Below the pieces are notes generated by a model, which saw nothing but the letters and a program-made list of their open reading frames with translations, was not told where the DNA came from and did not search any database. Positions 1 to 7,160 of a DNA stretch of 64,000 bases are shown here, piece after piece (positions within the stretch are counted from its first letter, which is position 1; every line of letters begins with the position of its first letter). A program made the translations under genes and the position numbers. Source of the DNA: Claveliimonas bilis (GTDB taxonomy: Bacteria; Bacillota; Clostridia; Lachnospirales; Lachnospiraceae); NCBI RefSeq assembly GCF_030296775.1, contig NZ_AP027742.1, forward strand, positions 1,178,001-1,242,000. The letters run 5' to 3'.

Positions 1-473
1 TCCAGCAAAGTACCGGTCTCTTTGGCTGTTTTTGCCAGGATTTCATAATCAGCAGGAAATCTTCCATCATCAGGATGACCTATGATATCGATATAATCCT
101 TATGCATGGCATTGACATAGGCTGCAGTATTTTGCTGAAGGCCGGCATCTTTGCCATAACATGGCGGGTGGATACTTGCGATTGTAATGTCGAGAGATTT
201 TATTGTGCTTATTGGAAGGTCTACGTTTCCATGCTCATCCATAATATTTAATTCTGCTCCCAGCAAAAGTGGAATTTCATAGCGTTTCCGGGGAACAACT
301 TTCAGATTTTGAAAATAATAAAGACAGCAGCTTCCCGGCATTTCCGGAGCGTGTTCCGTGATCGCAAGAGCTTCCAGCCCTTTTTCCAATGCTGTCTCCG
401 CCATTTCCCTCATGGTGTTGTAGGCATGCCCGCTGGCAAGAGTGTGGGTGTGAGTATCTACTTTTATCTGCAT
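1..473 (-). CDS. PHP-domain phosphatase (partial, 3' end outside window)
   Basis: The reverse strand is open from an ATG at 473 to the window edge, about 157 codons, preceded by AAAGGAG with good spacing. The N-terminus reads MQIKVDTHTHTLASGHAYNT, which carries the HxH metal motif of the PHP superfamily. Further on come ITEHAPEMPG, a GAELNI motif, SIHPPCYGK and IIGHPDDGRFP, the remaining metal-ligand blocks in the usual order. This fits the YcdX/histidinol-phosphatase-like group of metal-dependent phosphoesterases, probably cytosolic. The substrate is unknown. The C-terminus is missing because the window starts here. Divergent to the next genes. Confidence 0.85.
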   Translation of the reverse strand, partial: MQIKVDTHTHTLASGHAYNTMREMAETALEKGLEALAITEHAPEMPGSCCLYYFQNLKVVPRKRYEIPLLLGAELNIMDEHGNVDLPISTIKSLDITIASIHPPCYGKDAGLQQNTAAYVNAMHKDYIDIIGHPDDGRFPADYEILAKTAKETGTLL

Positions 474-707
474 TTCTTTTCTCCTTTATGAAAATTAGAA
501 TATGTTAAAATATGTAATGAATAATATATGGAAATTTTTTCAGTTTTTATTATGCATGAATTTTTTGGGGTATGTCAAGATTACAAGATGAGAAAACAGT
601 CCCTAAAAGCCTGCATTTATGGTCTGTTTTCTCACTTTATGTATATTTTCCGGCAGCAGGGAAAAGATGATAACAGAGAAATTATAAGAATACAGGAGAA
701 ATGGCAT

Positions 708-986
708 ATGATAGAACATGAACAGAAAATGAATGCAAAAGAACAGGCAAAGAAACAAGATGTTTCCGGCAGGTGCTTAGAGGATCGGAAGAAAAAAGAA
801 GAGCAGCGCCGGAATCGCCGGATCATTGATTCGTATGACTATTTGAGCAGCGCAGCATCGGCGCAGGACTGTACAGGACTGATCCCGGCAGAACCAGAGA
901 CAGAGGCGGAGAGGGAGTCTTATCAGGATCTCTATGAATATCAGTATCTGCCGCCTAAATTTCCACCGGAAAAGAAGGTATTTTAA
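708..986 (+). CDS. Small charged hypothetical protein
   Basis: A 92-residue protein if started at the ATG at 708, which has AGGAG (694-698) nine bases upstream; the open frame extends further back, but those starts lack a ribosome site. The N-terminal half is very basic and glutamine-rich (EQKMNAKEQAKKQ, RKKKEEQRRNRR) and the C-terminal half acidic and tyrosine-rich (YQDLYEYQYLPPKFP). No domain recognised and no membrane segment. It lies just upstream of another small conserved-looking gene and may be cotranscribed. Function unknown. Confidence 0.6.
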   Translation: MIEHEQKMNAKEQAKKQDVSGRCLEDRKKKEEQRRNRRIIDSYDYLSSAASAQDCTGLIPAEPETEAERESYQDLYEYQYLPPKFPPEKKVF

Positions 987-1053
987 ATCCGGCTGCGACA
1001 GACACATTCCACTTTTTTATGCATATAGTAAGGAAAAAAGGAATGTGATTATT

Positions 1054-1530
1054 ATGGCGCAACAGACCCTTGTCCCGATCAGCGGGATCATTCAGCGTAT
1101 AACCCCTATTTCCCAGGACTGCTGTTCCTGGCAGGTATCCATTGTGAACAATAACGGAATTACAAATTTTGTAGTCAGTCCTGTTACGTATGTCATTCAG
1201 GAGGTGCGGCTGCGCCCCGGTATGCAGGTGACAGCATTTTATGACAGCAATCTGGCAATTCCTCTCATCTATCCGCCGGAATATCAGGCAGTGATCATTG
1301 GAAGAAGAAATGCAAATGAGACGATCTACGCAGGATATTTTGATGACAATCTGGTAGCGGAAGATCAGTCACTGAAACTCAATATAGCACCGAGTACAGA
1401 AATTATGACGTCCAATGGACAGAGATTCACCTGCAGCCTGGGCGGACAGCTGCTGGTAGTTTACTATTCTGCTACGACGAGGAGTATCCCGCCGCAGACT
1501 ACACCAAGGCGGATTATAGTGATGTGTTGA
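1054..1530 (+). CDS. Conserved hypothetical protein, beta-rich
   Basis: 158 residues starting MAQQTLVPISGIIQRITPIS; the ATG at 1054 follows an AAAAGGA stretch at 1037-1042, while the longer frame from 934 overlaps the upstream gene. Composition suggests a soluble beta-strand protein (alternating VSIVNNNGITNFVVSP, GMQVTAFYDSN) with no signal peptide, cysteine cluster or obvious catalytic motif. The gene is followed immediately by a strong palindrome (1534-1572) that could terminate transcription. I do not recognise a named family. Confidence 0.7.
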   Translation: MAQQTLVPISGIIQRITPISQDCCSWQVSIVNNNGITNFVVSPVTYVIQEVRLRPGMQVTAFYDSNLAIPLIYPPEYQAVIIGRRNANETIYAGYFDDNLVAEDQSLKLNIAPSTEIMTSNGQRFTCSLGGQLLVVYYSATTRSIPPQTTPRRIIVMC

Positions 1531-1533
1531 CAG

Positions 1534-1572
1534 TTTAGGACGTAACACTTTTTAAAAGTGTTACGTCCTAAA
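1534..1572. repeat. 39-bp perfect palindrome, copy 1 of a repeated element
   Basis: Perfect inverted repeat centred on T1553, inner arm GGACGTAACACTTTT. The same 31-bp core occurs at 6733-6763, inside a longer palindrome. After both copies TTGCAT, AAACTGC and GGTGGG recur at identical offsets (1573, 1592, 1606 and 6768, 6787, 6801). It can act as a terminator for 1054-1530, but the conserved trailing block is not explained by that. The outer stem bases differ between copies yet stay paired. Confidence 0.85.
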
Positions 1573-1687
1573 TTGCATTAAACCCTGTGCAAAACTGCAA
1601 AAAACGGTGGGGAAAAATGACATTTCTTCTATTTGTATCTATACAAACTGTCGTAAAGATTTTATATTAGATATAAGGAGGAATGTC

Positions 1688-2950
1688 ATGAGGGAAAAAG
1701 CAGGAAAGATTTTGTTATATACTTTGGCTGTTGTATTTGCAGCACAGATCAGTATGACTGTGTTTATTGTGGATTTCCAGATTTCGATAGGAGTTATTCT
1801 GCTTGCAGCCTTCTTTTTTCTTGTAGATGGATTTCCTGTTCTGACGGTGACGTTACTTTCTTCCGGAGGTGTCTTTGCGGCACGTATTATCATATATTGG
1901 CTGCAAAATGGAGATGTTGCCGGCCGGATGAATGCTTTTATGCCAGAAATCGTTTTTTATATAAGTTACGGGCTTTTGCTGTATTTGTATGGATTAGTTT
2001 TAAAAAATCCAATTTTGAAAAGTAATTTATATATTTTCCCTCTGGTCATCATAGATTATGGAGCCAATTTTTTGGAACTGTCTGTAAGACTTGGAGAAAA
2101 TGTTTTTGATTTTGAAACACAGTCGGGGATTTTCGTTGTAGCGTGCCTTCGGGTCGTTATAAGTTGGGGAATTGTAGCACTTTTTCGGCAATATCATCTT
2201 ATTTTACTGAAAAAGGATCATGAAGACCGCTATCGTCGCCTTCTTATCATGATCTCTAAGCTGAATGAAGAAGTAATCTGGATGAGAAAAAACAGCGCGT
2301 TGATTGAGGAAACTATGGCTACGTCCTATCATCTTTTTGAAAAATTAAAAGAAGATGATAGGAGGAAGGATCTTTCCGAGTCAGCCCTATCTATTGCAAA
2401 AGATGTTCATGAGATTAAGAAGGAATATTTTCTGATTATGCGGGGACTGACAGAGGCCCTGGATAAAGAGATGAAAAATGATAAACTTCCTTTTGCGGAT
2501 TTGCTGGCGATTCTGAAAAATGCAGCTTTGAAAACTGCAGGAGAATATGAAAAGAAACTCGAATTGGAGATAGAGACTCAGGATGATTTCTATACAGACA
2601 AGCATTATTTTTTAATGTCTATTTTCCGCAATCTTTTTCTAAATGCTATAGAGGCGGAGAAGGGAAATTATGTTAAAATAATATTTTCAGAAAAGAAGGA
2701 AAATGATTTTTATATTTTTCGTATAACAGATCAGGGACCGGGAATCAACAAGGAGGATATAGAATACGTTTTTGATGCAGGGTTCTCCACAAAAATAAAT
2801 TATGAAACGGGGATTGTAAGCAGAGGATTGGGGTTAAATCTTGTGCAGGATCTTGTAGAAAAGCAGTTTTCCGGAACCATTTCTGTAGTCTCCGTGCCGG
2901 GAAACACGACATTTACGATATCTATTCCCTGTGAGGAAATGACAGTATAG
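1688..2950 (+). CDS. Membrane sensor histidine kinase, GlnK-like
   Basis: 420 residues from the ATG at 1688, preceded by AAGGAGG at 1675-1681. About six hydrophobic segments occupy residues 8-190, followed by a helical dimerisation region with the candidate phosphoacceptor His241 in DVHEIKKEY. The HATPase_c domain is complete: N box NLFLNAIEAEKGN, G1 box DQGPGIN, F box region YVFDAGFST and G2 box GRGLGLNLVQ. Known GlnK/YcbA-type and DcuS-type kinases share this plan. It is directly followed (29 bp) by a response regulator with a YcbB-type output domain, so the pair is a two-component system, and glutamine or another small solute is the likely signal by analogy. Confidence 0.88.
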   Translation: MREKAGKILLYTLAVVFAAQISMTVFIVDFQISIGVILLAAFFFLVDGFPVLTVTLLSSGGVFAARIIIYWLQNGDVAGRMNAFMPEIVFYISYGLLLYLYGLVLKNPILKSNLYIFPLVIIDYGANFLELSVRLGENVFDFETQSGIFVVACLRVVISWGIVALFRQYHLILLKKDHEDRYRRLLIMISKLNEEVIWMRKNSALIEETMATSYHLFEKLKEDDRRKDLSESALSIAKDVHEIKKEYFLIMRGLTEALDKEMKNDKLPFADLLAILKNAALKTAGEYEKKLELEIETQDDFYTDKHYFLMSIFRNLFLNAIEAEKGNYVKIIFSEKKENDFYIFRITDQGPGINKEDIEYVFDAGFSTKINYETGIVSRGLGLNLVQDLVEKQFSGTISVVSVPGNTTFTISIPCEEMTV

Positions 2951-2979
2951 GGCAGCAGATGAAAGTTAGAGGAGAAAAA

Positions 2980-3858
2980 ATGAAATTTTATCTTATTGAT
3001 GATGACAGAAATATTTTGAATGTACTGAAACGGATTATTACGGACCGGGGGCTTGGAACAATATGCGGATGCGCGCAAAATGGACGAGACGGTCTGGAAG
3101 ATTTTGAAAGAGAAAAACCGGACATCGTGATTGTGGATGTGCTGATGCCGGAGATGGATGGGATTTCTCTTGTGCAAAAAGCAAAGCCATTGCTCCCGAA
3201 TACGGCATTTATTATGCTTTCTCAGGTGTCCTCTAAAGATATGATTGCTTCCGCCTATGAAGCAGGGGCAGAGTTTTTTATACAGAAACCTGTCAACAGT
3301 GTGGAGGTGGAAAATGTGATCCGGAAAGTTCAGGATTCTTTAAATATGCAGCGGACCATGCAGAAAGTACAGAATATTTTTATGACAGATATGAATGCGC
3401 CTATGGGAGAAAACTTGGCAGCAACAGGAAACGATTTGATCAGCCAGGAAGCGGTAGCTTCTATTAAAACGATTCTTCAGAGGCTGGGAATTATTGGAGA
3501 TACCGGGAGTAAAGATATTTTGGCGATAACGGAATATCTTATCTCCCACCATGAACAGATGGAGGAGACTACTCTGAGTGAATTATGTGGAAAATTCAGC
3601 AGCTCTCCAAAATCAATGGAGCAGCGTATACGGCGTGCGGCAAATGCAGGTCTGGTAAATCTGGCCCATCTTGGAATTGAAGATTATGGAAATGATATTT
3701 TTGTAGAATATTCTAATACTTTATATAATTTTGAACAGGTTCGCAGAGAGATGGATTTTATACGAGGTAAAGGGGAAAAACATGGAAATGTAAAAATTAA
3801 AAACTTCTTAAATGCTCTGGTTTCTTATAGTATGGAAAGACGAGAATATCTTTTATAA
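2980..3858 (+). CDS. Response regulator, GlnL/YcbB family
   Basis: 292 residues. I start at 2980 because AGAGGAG lies just before it; an in-frame ATG at 2959 is possible. Residues 1-120 form a receiver domain: acidic pair in YLIDDD, phosphoacceptor Asp53 in VIVDVLMPEMDG, Thr/Ser switch in FIMLSQVSS, conserved Lys in FIQKPV. The C-terminal half (SIKTILQRLGIIGDTGSKDI, SLCGKFSS-like region, MEQRIRRA) matches the YcbB DNA-binding output domain of Bacillus GlnL rather than LuxR or OmpR types. In Bacillus GlnK/GlnL turns on glutaminase and glutamine transport; here the next gene is a PTS_EIIC-like permease. Confidence 0.88.
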   Translation: MKFYLIDDDRNILNVLKRIITDRGLGTICGCAQNGRDGLEDFEREKPDIVIVDVLMPEMDGISLVQKAKPLLPNTAFIMLSQVSSKDMIASAYEAGAEFFIQKPVNSVEVENVIRKVQDSLNMQRTMQKVQNIFMTDMNAPMGENLAATGNDLISQEAVASIKTILQRLGIIGDTGSKDILAITEYLISHHEQMEETTLSELCGKFSSSPKSMEQRIRRAANAGLVNLAHLGIEDYGNDIFVEYSNTLYNFEQVRREMDFIRGKGEKHGNVKIKNFLNALVSYSMERREYLL

Positions 3859-3955
3859 AAGAAGGAAGATATTTTGGTAAAAATAAACAGTATTACTATT
3901 TGTATTTTGTGAAAACTCACATTTTTTACAAAGGTAATGCTGTTTTTTTTATGGA

Positions 3956-3996
3956 ATTTGTTACGGTTTGTAACTTTTTGAAACTTCACATATAAA
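3956..3996 (+). promoter_or_regulatory. Promoter with GlnL-like direct repeat
   Basis: TTGTAA (3968-3973), a 17-bp spacer and TATAAA (3991-3996) form a sigma-A-type promoter for the gene at 4054. Two hexamers ATTTGT (3956-3961) and GTTTGT (3966-3971) separated by four bases overlap the -35. This is a 5/6 match twice to the TTTTGT-N4-TTTTGT site reported for Bacillus GlnL. Regulation by the adjacent response regulator is inferred. Confidence 0.5.
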
Positions 3997-4053
3997 ATAT
4001 TCCTATCAATAACAGCTGTAAATAGAAAAAGAAAATAAACAGGAGGAAGAAAT

Positions 4054-4377
4054 ATGCTTACGATTGTATCAGGAGTTGGGTTACTGTTAATTACTTTGGC
4101 GGGATTTTCATTGTTCAGTTTAAAAGCGCCAAAAGGACAGGCTGCAATGTCAGGAATGGCAAATGCGGCAATTGCAACATTTCTTGTGGAAGCCATACAT
4201 AAGTATATTACCGGAGATCTCATCGGTTTGGAATTTTTCCGTGAAGTTGGTGAGACTGCAGGAGGACTTGGAGGCGTTGCGGCAGGAATTATGGTTCCGA
4301 TTGCCATGGGAGCAAATCCGGTTCTTGCAGTGGTAACAGGAGTTGCAGTAGGAGCTAACTATATAAAAATCAAGTAG
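4054..4377 (+). pseudogene. PTS_EIIC-type membrane protein, N-terminal part (IS-disrupted)
   Basis: The ATG at 4054 follows AGGAGG (4041-4046). The first 102 codons encode hydrophobic segments with AMSGMANAAIATFLVEA and GIMVPIAMGANPVLAVVTG, the start of a PTS_EIIC_2-type permease. After GANY the frame enters the IS110 element and stops at 4377. The rest of the gene resumes in frame at 5977-5978; joining the parts at the insertion point restores roughly 350 residues, the family length. The truncated product is unlikely to work. Specificity unknown; no EIIA/EIIB partner is visible. Confidence 0.85.
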
Positions 4378-4508
4378 TTTTTTTAACATTGAATTTTAGT
4401 TAGTAAAAGTATGTACTTTGAAAATATGTGAATAATTATGGATTTTGTGGCACAACAAACAGACCTTCCCAAGAAGGCTCATTGTAATAAGCTGGGTTGT
4501 AATTATAG

Positions 4509-5693
4509 CTATATCAGTAACGTAGAATCAAAACTCTGTCCGGTACTTAGAAGATGATAGATGACTCTTAAAAGTTTTCTGATACAGTGACCCTGAGCAC
4601 ATCTGTGACCTTTGCCTTCGGCTATCTTTTTGTTGTAATAAGAAGTGAAGACCCTGTTGTGATTGATGACCGGCAAGATAATCTGATACAGTGTTTTTCT
4701 CAGATACCGGGAACCTTTCTTGGTGATTGCAGTATGCCGGGCGATAAACTGACTGGATTCATAGTGATATGGGGCGACACCGGCAAATTTAATGATTTGA
4801 GACGCTTTTGTATAGTTGCAAACATCTCCTAATTCCGCTAAAATAGAAGTACCAGAGAAGTGTGAAATTCCTGGTATGGAGAGGATAGGAGAGTTGTTTT
4901 GCAGGGAAAACTCTTCTATCTTTTTGTCTATTTCAGAAAGTTGTTCTTCTATCATTTCAATTTGACTTACAAGGTGTCTGATCTGGATTTCTTCAGCAAC
5001 AGAAGAGATGCCGACAGAAGCTTTGGCTGCTGTTTTAAGCTGTTCGGCAGAAAGTTGAATCCGTTTTCCGCGCCCCTCATATTCAAAACATTTCCGGATG
5101 GTCCGGATATCAGAGTTTGCAATCTTTTCAGCAGAAGCAAACGATTTTAAAACATTCATGTAAACAATGCCATACTTTGAACGGAATAAGGAATTAAATT
5201 CAGGGAATACGATATCAATACATTTCTGAAGCCGGTTTTTGTAGAGGTTTAATTCCTCTTTCAGGTTGTGGTGATGGCGTGTCAGCTGCTTTTGTTCATA
5301 AAGGTCGAAACGGTTTACTTTTGTAATGCGATAAGGCTTTTTACGCTGATTTGAGCCGATGACATCACAAATGGTAAGAGAATCCAGGGGATCGTTTTTG
5401 GTAATGCCGCCCTGAAGTTTTCTGGTAAGGTCAGTAGTGGTTGGGTTGATCAGAGCAACAGTATAGTGCCTGTTAAGAAGATATTTGAGTAAGGCAAAAT
5501 GATAATGCCCGGTATCTTCCATGCCAATAAGAAGCTGTGATTTGGCATAGCAGCTTAGTTTTCCGATGAGTAACAAAAAGCCATCTTGATTGTTATGAAA
5601 AACAGAAGGATTAGAAAGTATTTCACCGGATTGTTTGTCAATGATGGAGAAGATGTGTTGATGTTTACCAATGTCAATTCCGACTAAAATCAT
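4509..5693 (-). CDS. IS110-family DEDD transposase
   Basis: 394 residues. The N-terminal RuvC-like DEDD domain shows Asp7 (VGIDIGK), Glu59 (GMEDTGHYH), and Asp101 and Asp104 (TKNDPLDS). A coiled-coil-like helical linker follows around 130-260, then the Transposase_20 C-terminal domain with SIPGISHFSGTSILAELGD and the GVAPYHYESS stretch that holds the catalytic serine region. Length and order fit IS110/IS1111 recombinases, which act with an RNA encoded in the element. The frame is intact, so the element may be active. It interrupts the PTS_EIIC-like gene. Confidence 0.93.
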   Translation of the reverse strand: MILVGIDIGKHQHIFSIIDKQSGEILSNPSVFHNNQDGFLLLIGKLSCYAKSQLLIGMEDTGHYHFALLKYLLNRHYTVALINPTTTDLTRKLQGGITKNDPLDSLTICDVIGSNQRKKPYRITKVNRFDLYEQKQLTRHHHNLKEELNLYKNRLQKCIDIVFPEFNSLFRSKYGIVYMNVLKSFASAEKIANSDIRTIRKCFEYEGRGKRIQLSAEQLKTAAKASVGISSVAEEIQIRHLVSQIEMIEEQLSEIDKKIEEFSLQNNSPILSIPGISHFSGTSILAELGDVCNYTKASQIIKFAGVAPYHYESSQFIARHTAITKKGSRYLRKTLYQIILPVINHNRVFTSYYNKKIAEGKGHRCAQGHCIRKLLRVIYHLLSTGQSFDSTLLI

Positions 5694-5699
5694 GATAAT

Positions 5700-5975
5700 A
5701 CATTCCTTTCGTAAAAAATATGCAATGTGTTATCCACAGCACTTACTTCGTAAAACCTGGTACAAGATAGGAATTCAAGACTCATCTAACTAATCATTAT
5801 TTAGAAATAAGGTGTGGTGAGAACCTCCTACAAGTAGTCAAAGCCACAGGATAAAAAAATACAAATCCACATCACATATTTACATCATACAAATGTACAA
5901 TACCGTAATCAACCACGGACTAAAAGGTTGATAGAAAGGAGACGGTATATTTGTAAGTGACCGTTAGATGAGTCA
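5700..5975 (-). ncRNA. Candidate bridge RNA region of the IS110 element
   Basis: Non-coding end upstream of the transposase. Nested inverted repeats at 5896-5955 form a stem-loop: TACAA/TTGTA outside, ATACCGT (5900-5906)/ACGGTAT (5942-5948), an internal loop of nine bases on one side, then ATCAACC (5908-5914)/GGTTGAT (5926-5932) and an 11-base loop. A stem with an asymmetric loop is the layout of bridge-RNA binding loops. In addition the 12-mer GACTCATCTAAC (5779-5790) is the exact reverse complement of 5963-5974 at the element end, and the RNA-sense TAGTTAG next to it can pair with the target flank CTAACTA. The assignment and the exact RNA ends are inferred. Confidence 0.5.
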
Positions 5976-5976
5976 A

Positions 5977-6724
5977 TTACAATATACCAGGATATGGAAT
6001 CCTTCCAGGATTTATTGCAGGATATGTAGCAGGCTTTCTTTCACCGGTCATTGAAAAGAAGCTTCCGGAGGGCGTGAATATTATCGGGGGAGCAATTTTG
6101 ATGGCGCCGCTTGCACGGCTTGTCGCATTTGCTGCTGATCCAGTAGTAAATAGTACTCTGGCACACATCGGAGAAACCATTTCCGCAGCAGCAGAGCAGT
6201 CACCGATTGTAATGGGATTTTTACTGGGTGGAATTATCAAAATGATCTGTACGTCACCACTAAGTTCTATGGCCCTTACCGCTATGCTTGGACTGAATGG
6301 ACTTGCTATGGGAATCGCTGCTATTGCATGTTTTGGCGGTTCTTTTACAAATGGCATTATCTTTGCAAGATTGAAATTTGGAGATCGAAGCAATGTGATT
6401 GCTGTTATGCTGGAACCACTAACTCAGGCAGATATTATTACAACTCATCCGATACCTATTTATTGTTCTAATTTCTTTGGAGGCGGTCTGGCAGGAATTT
6501 CTGCAGCAGTTTTCCATATTGTGAATAATGCTCCGGGAACGGCATCCCCGATTCCGGGACTTTTGGCTCCGTTCGCATTTAATCCGCCGCTCCAAGTTGT
6601 GATGGCACTGTTTTTTGCAATGCTGGGCGGATGTACCGCCGGGCTGGTAGGCAGTACGATATTTAAGAAAAGAGCAAAAGTCAAAGAAACTTCGGCTCCA
6701 GTGGAAATGGAATTGGAGTATTAA
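5977..6724 (+). pseudogene. PTS_EIIC-type membrane protein, C-terminal part
   Basis: Continuation of the gene interrupted at 4358. From NYNIPGYGILPGF onward the frame is open to a stop at 6722-6724, about 248 residues with several hydrophobic segments: GYVAGFLSPVIEKK, GGAILMAPLARLVAF, GFLLGGIIKMICTSPLSSMA, NFFGGGLAGISAAVF and AMLGGCTAGLVGS. The polar ITTHPIPIYCSNFFGG loop resembles the substrate-loop region of PTS_EIIC_2 proteins. A GTG at 6074 is the only internal start and has no clear ribosome site, so independent expression is doubtful. Excision of the IS would restore the full gene. Confidence 0.82.
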
Positions 6725-6726
6725 TT

Positions 6727-6769
6727 AAAATGGGACGTAACACTTTTTAAAAGTGTTACGTCCCATTTT
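6727..6769. repeat. 43-bp palindrome, copy 2 of the repeated element
   Basis: Perfect palindrome centred on T6748. It shares the 31-bp core with the palindrome at 1534-1572 and is followed by the same TTGCAT / AAACTGC / GGTGGG blocks at the same spacing, up to about 6815. The outer stem is AAAATGG/CCATTTT here and TTTA/TAAA in copy 1, so pairing is kept while the sequence changes. It could terminate the EIIC transcript; the conserved trailing block sits upstream of the next gene in both copies. Confidence 0.85.
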
Positions 6770-6878
6770 GCATGAATCGGTGGGTCAAACTGCGAAAAGT
6801 GGTGGGTAAAATTGAAGATAATATCACTCTTATTCTTTTCGGCATATACTATAGCATTAGAGTGAAAAGGAGGAACTT

Positions 6879-7160
6879 ATGAAAAAGCGTTTGATTTCTG
6901 TATTTCTTTGTGTAGTTATGATGATGGCCCTTGTAGCCGGATGTTCGTCCGATAAGGAAGAGGCTGTACCAACAGATTCCAAGAAACAGACAGAAGAGAA
7001 GGCAAATCCGATGAAGGTTGTGTTGAATGAGGTTGCGCACTCTATTTTTTATGCGCCCATGTATGTAGCAATTGAGGAAGGGTATTTTGCGGAAGAAGGA
7101 ATAGAATTAGACTTGGTAACAGGATTTGGGGTTCACCAGTTAGTACAAGACACTCTATAA
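6879..7160 (+). pseudogene. NMT1/SsuA-type ABC substrate-binding lipoprotein, N-terminal part
   Basis: ATG at 6879 with AGGAGG before it. Residues 1-22 are a lipoprotein signal (basic start, hydrophobic stretch, lipobox LVAGC with Cys22), followed by a serine/lysine/glutamate linker and the start of a periplasmic-binding fold: MKVVLNEVAHSIFYAPMYVA, EEGYFAEEGIELDLVTGFG. Such proteins deliver thiamine-precursor-, nitrate- or sulfonate-like solutes to an ABC importer. Codon 84 is cut by the prophage left junction; the last ten residues are phage-encoded and end at 7160. The remaining 262 residues are at 46568-47356, in frame with codon 84 when the TTTGG cores are fused. Confidence 0.92.
7121..7135. 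other. attL junction
   Basis: Host AGGA, core TTTGG (7125-7129), then phage GGTTCAC. The predicted empty site reads AACAGGATTTGGCGCCGACA and encodes the conserved TGFGADKT stretch of the host protein. The predicted phage site combines the two phage flanks, which read ACCCCG-TTTGG-GGTT and are partly symmetric, as expected for a large serine integrase with a short core. Confidence 0.85.

Larger units (their letters stand above)
4359..5979 (-). mobile_element. IS110-family insertion sequence (about 1.62 kb)
   Basis: Boundaries come from the host gene it splits: left junction GGAGCTAACTA|TATAAA, right junction GATGAGTCAATTA|CAATAT. Only a 2-3 bp core (AA or TA) is shared, with no long target duplication and no terminal inverted repeats, as is usual for IS110-type elements that use a DEDD recombinase. 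One transposase gene is on the reverse strand. The longer non-coding end (about 285 bp) lies upstream of the transposase, as in the IS110 subgroup with an upstream bridge RNA. The end positions are uncertain by a few bases. Confidence 0.85.
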
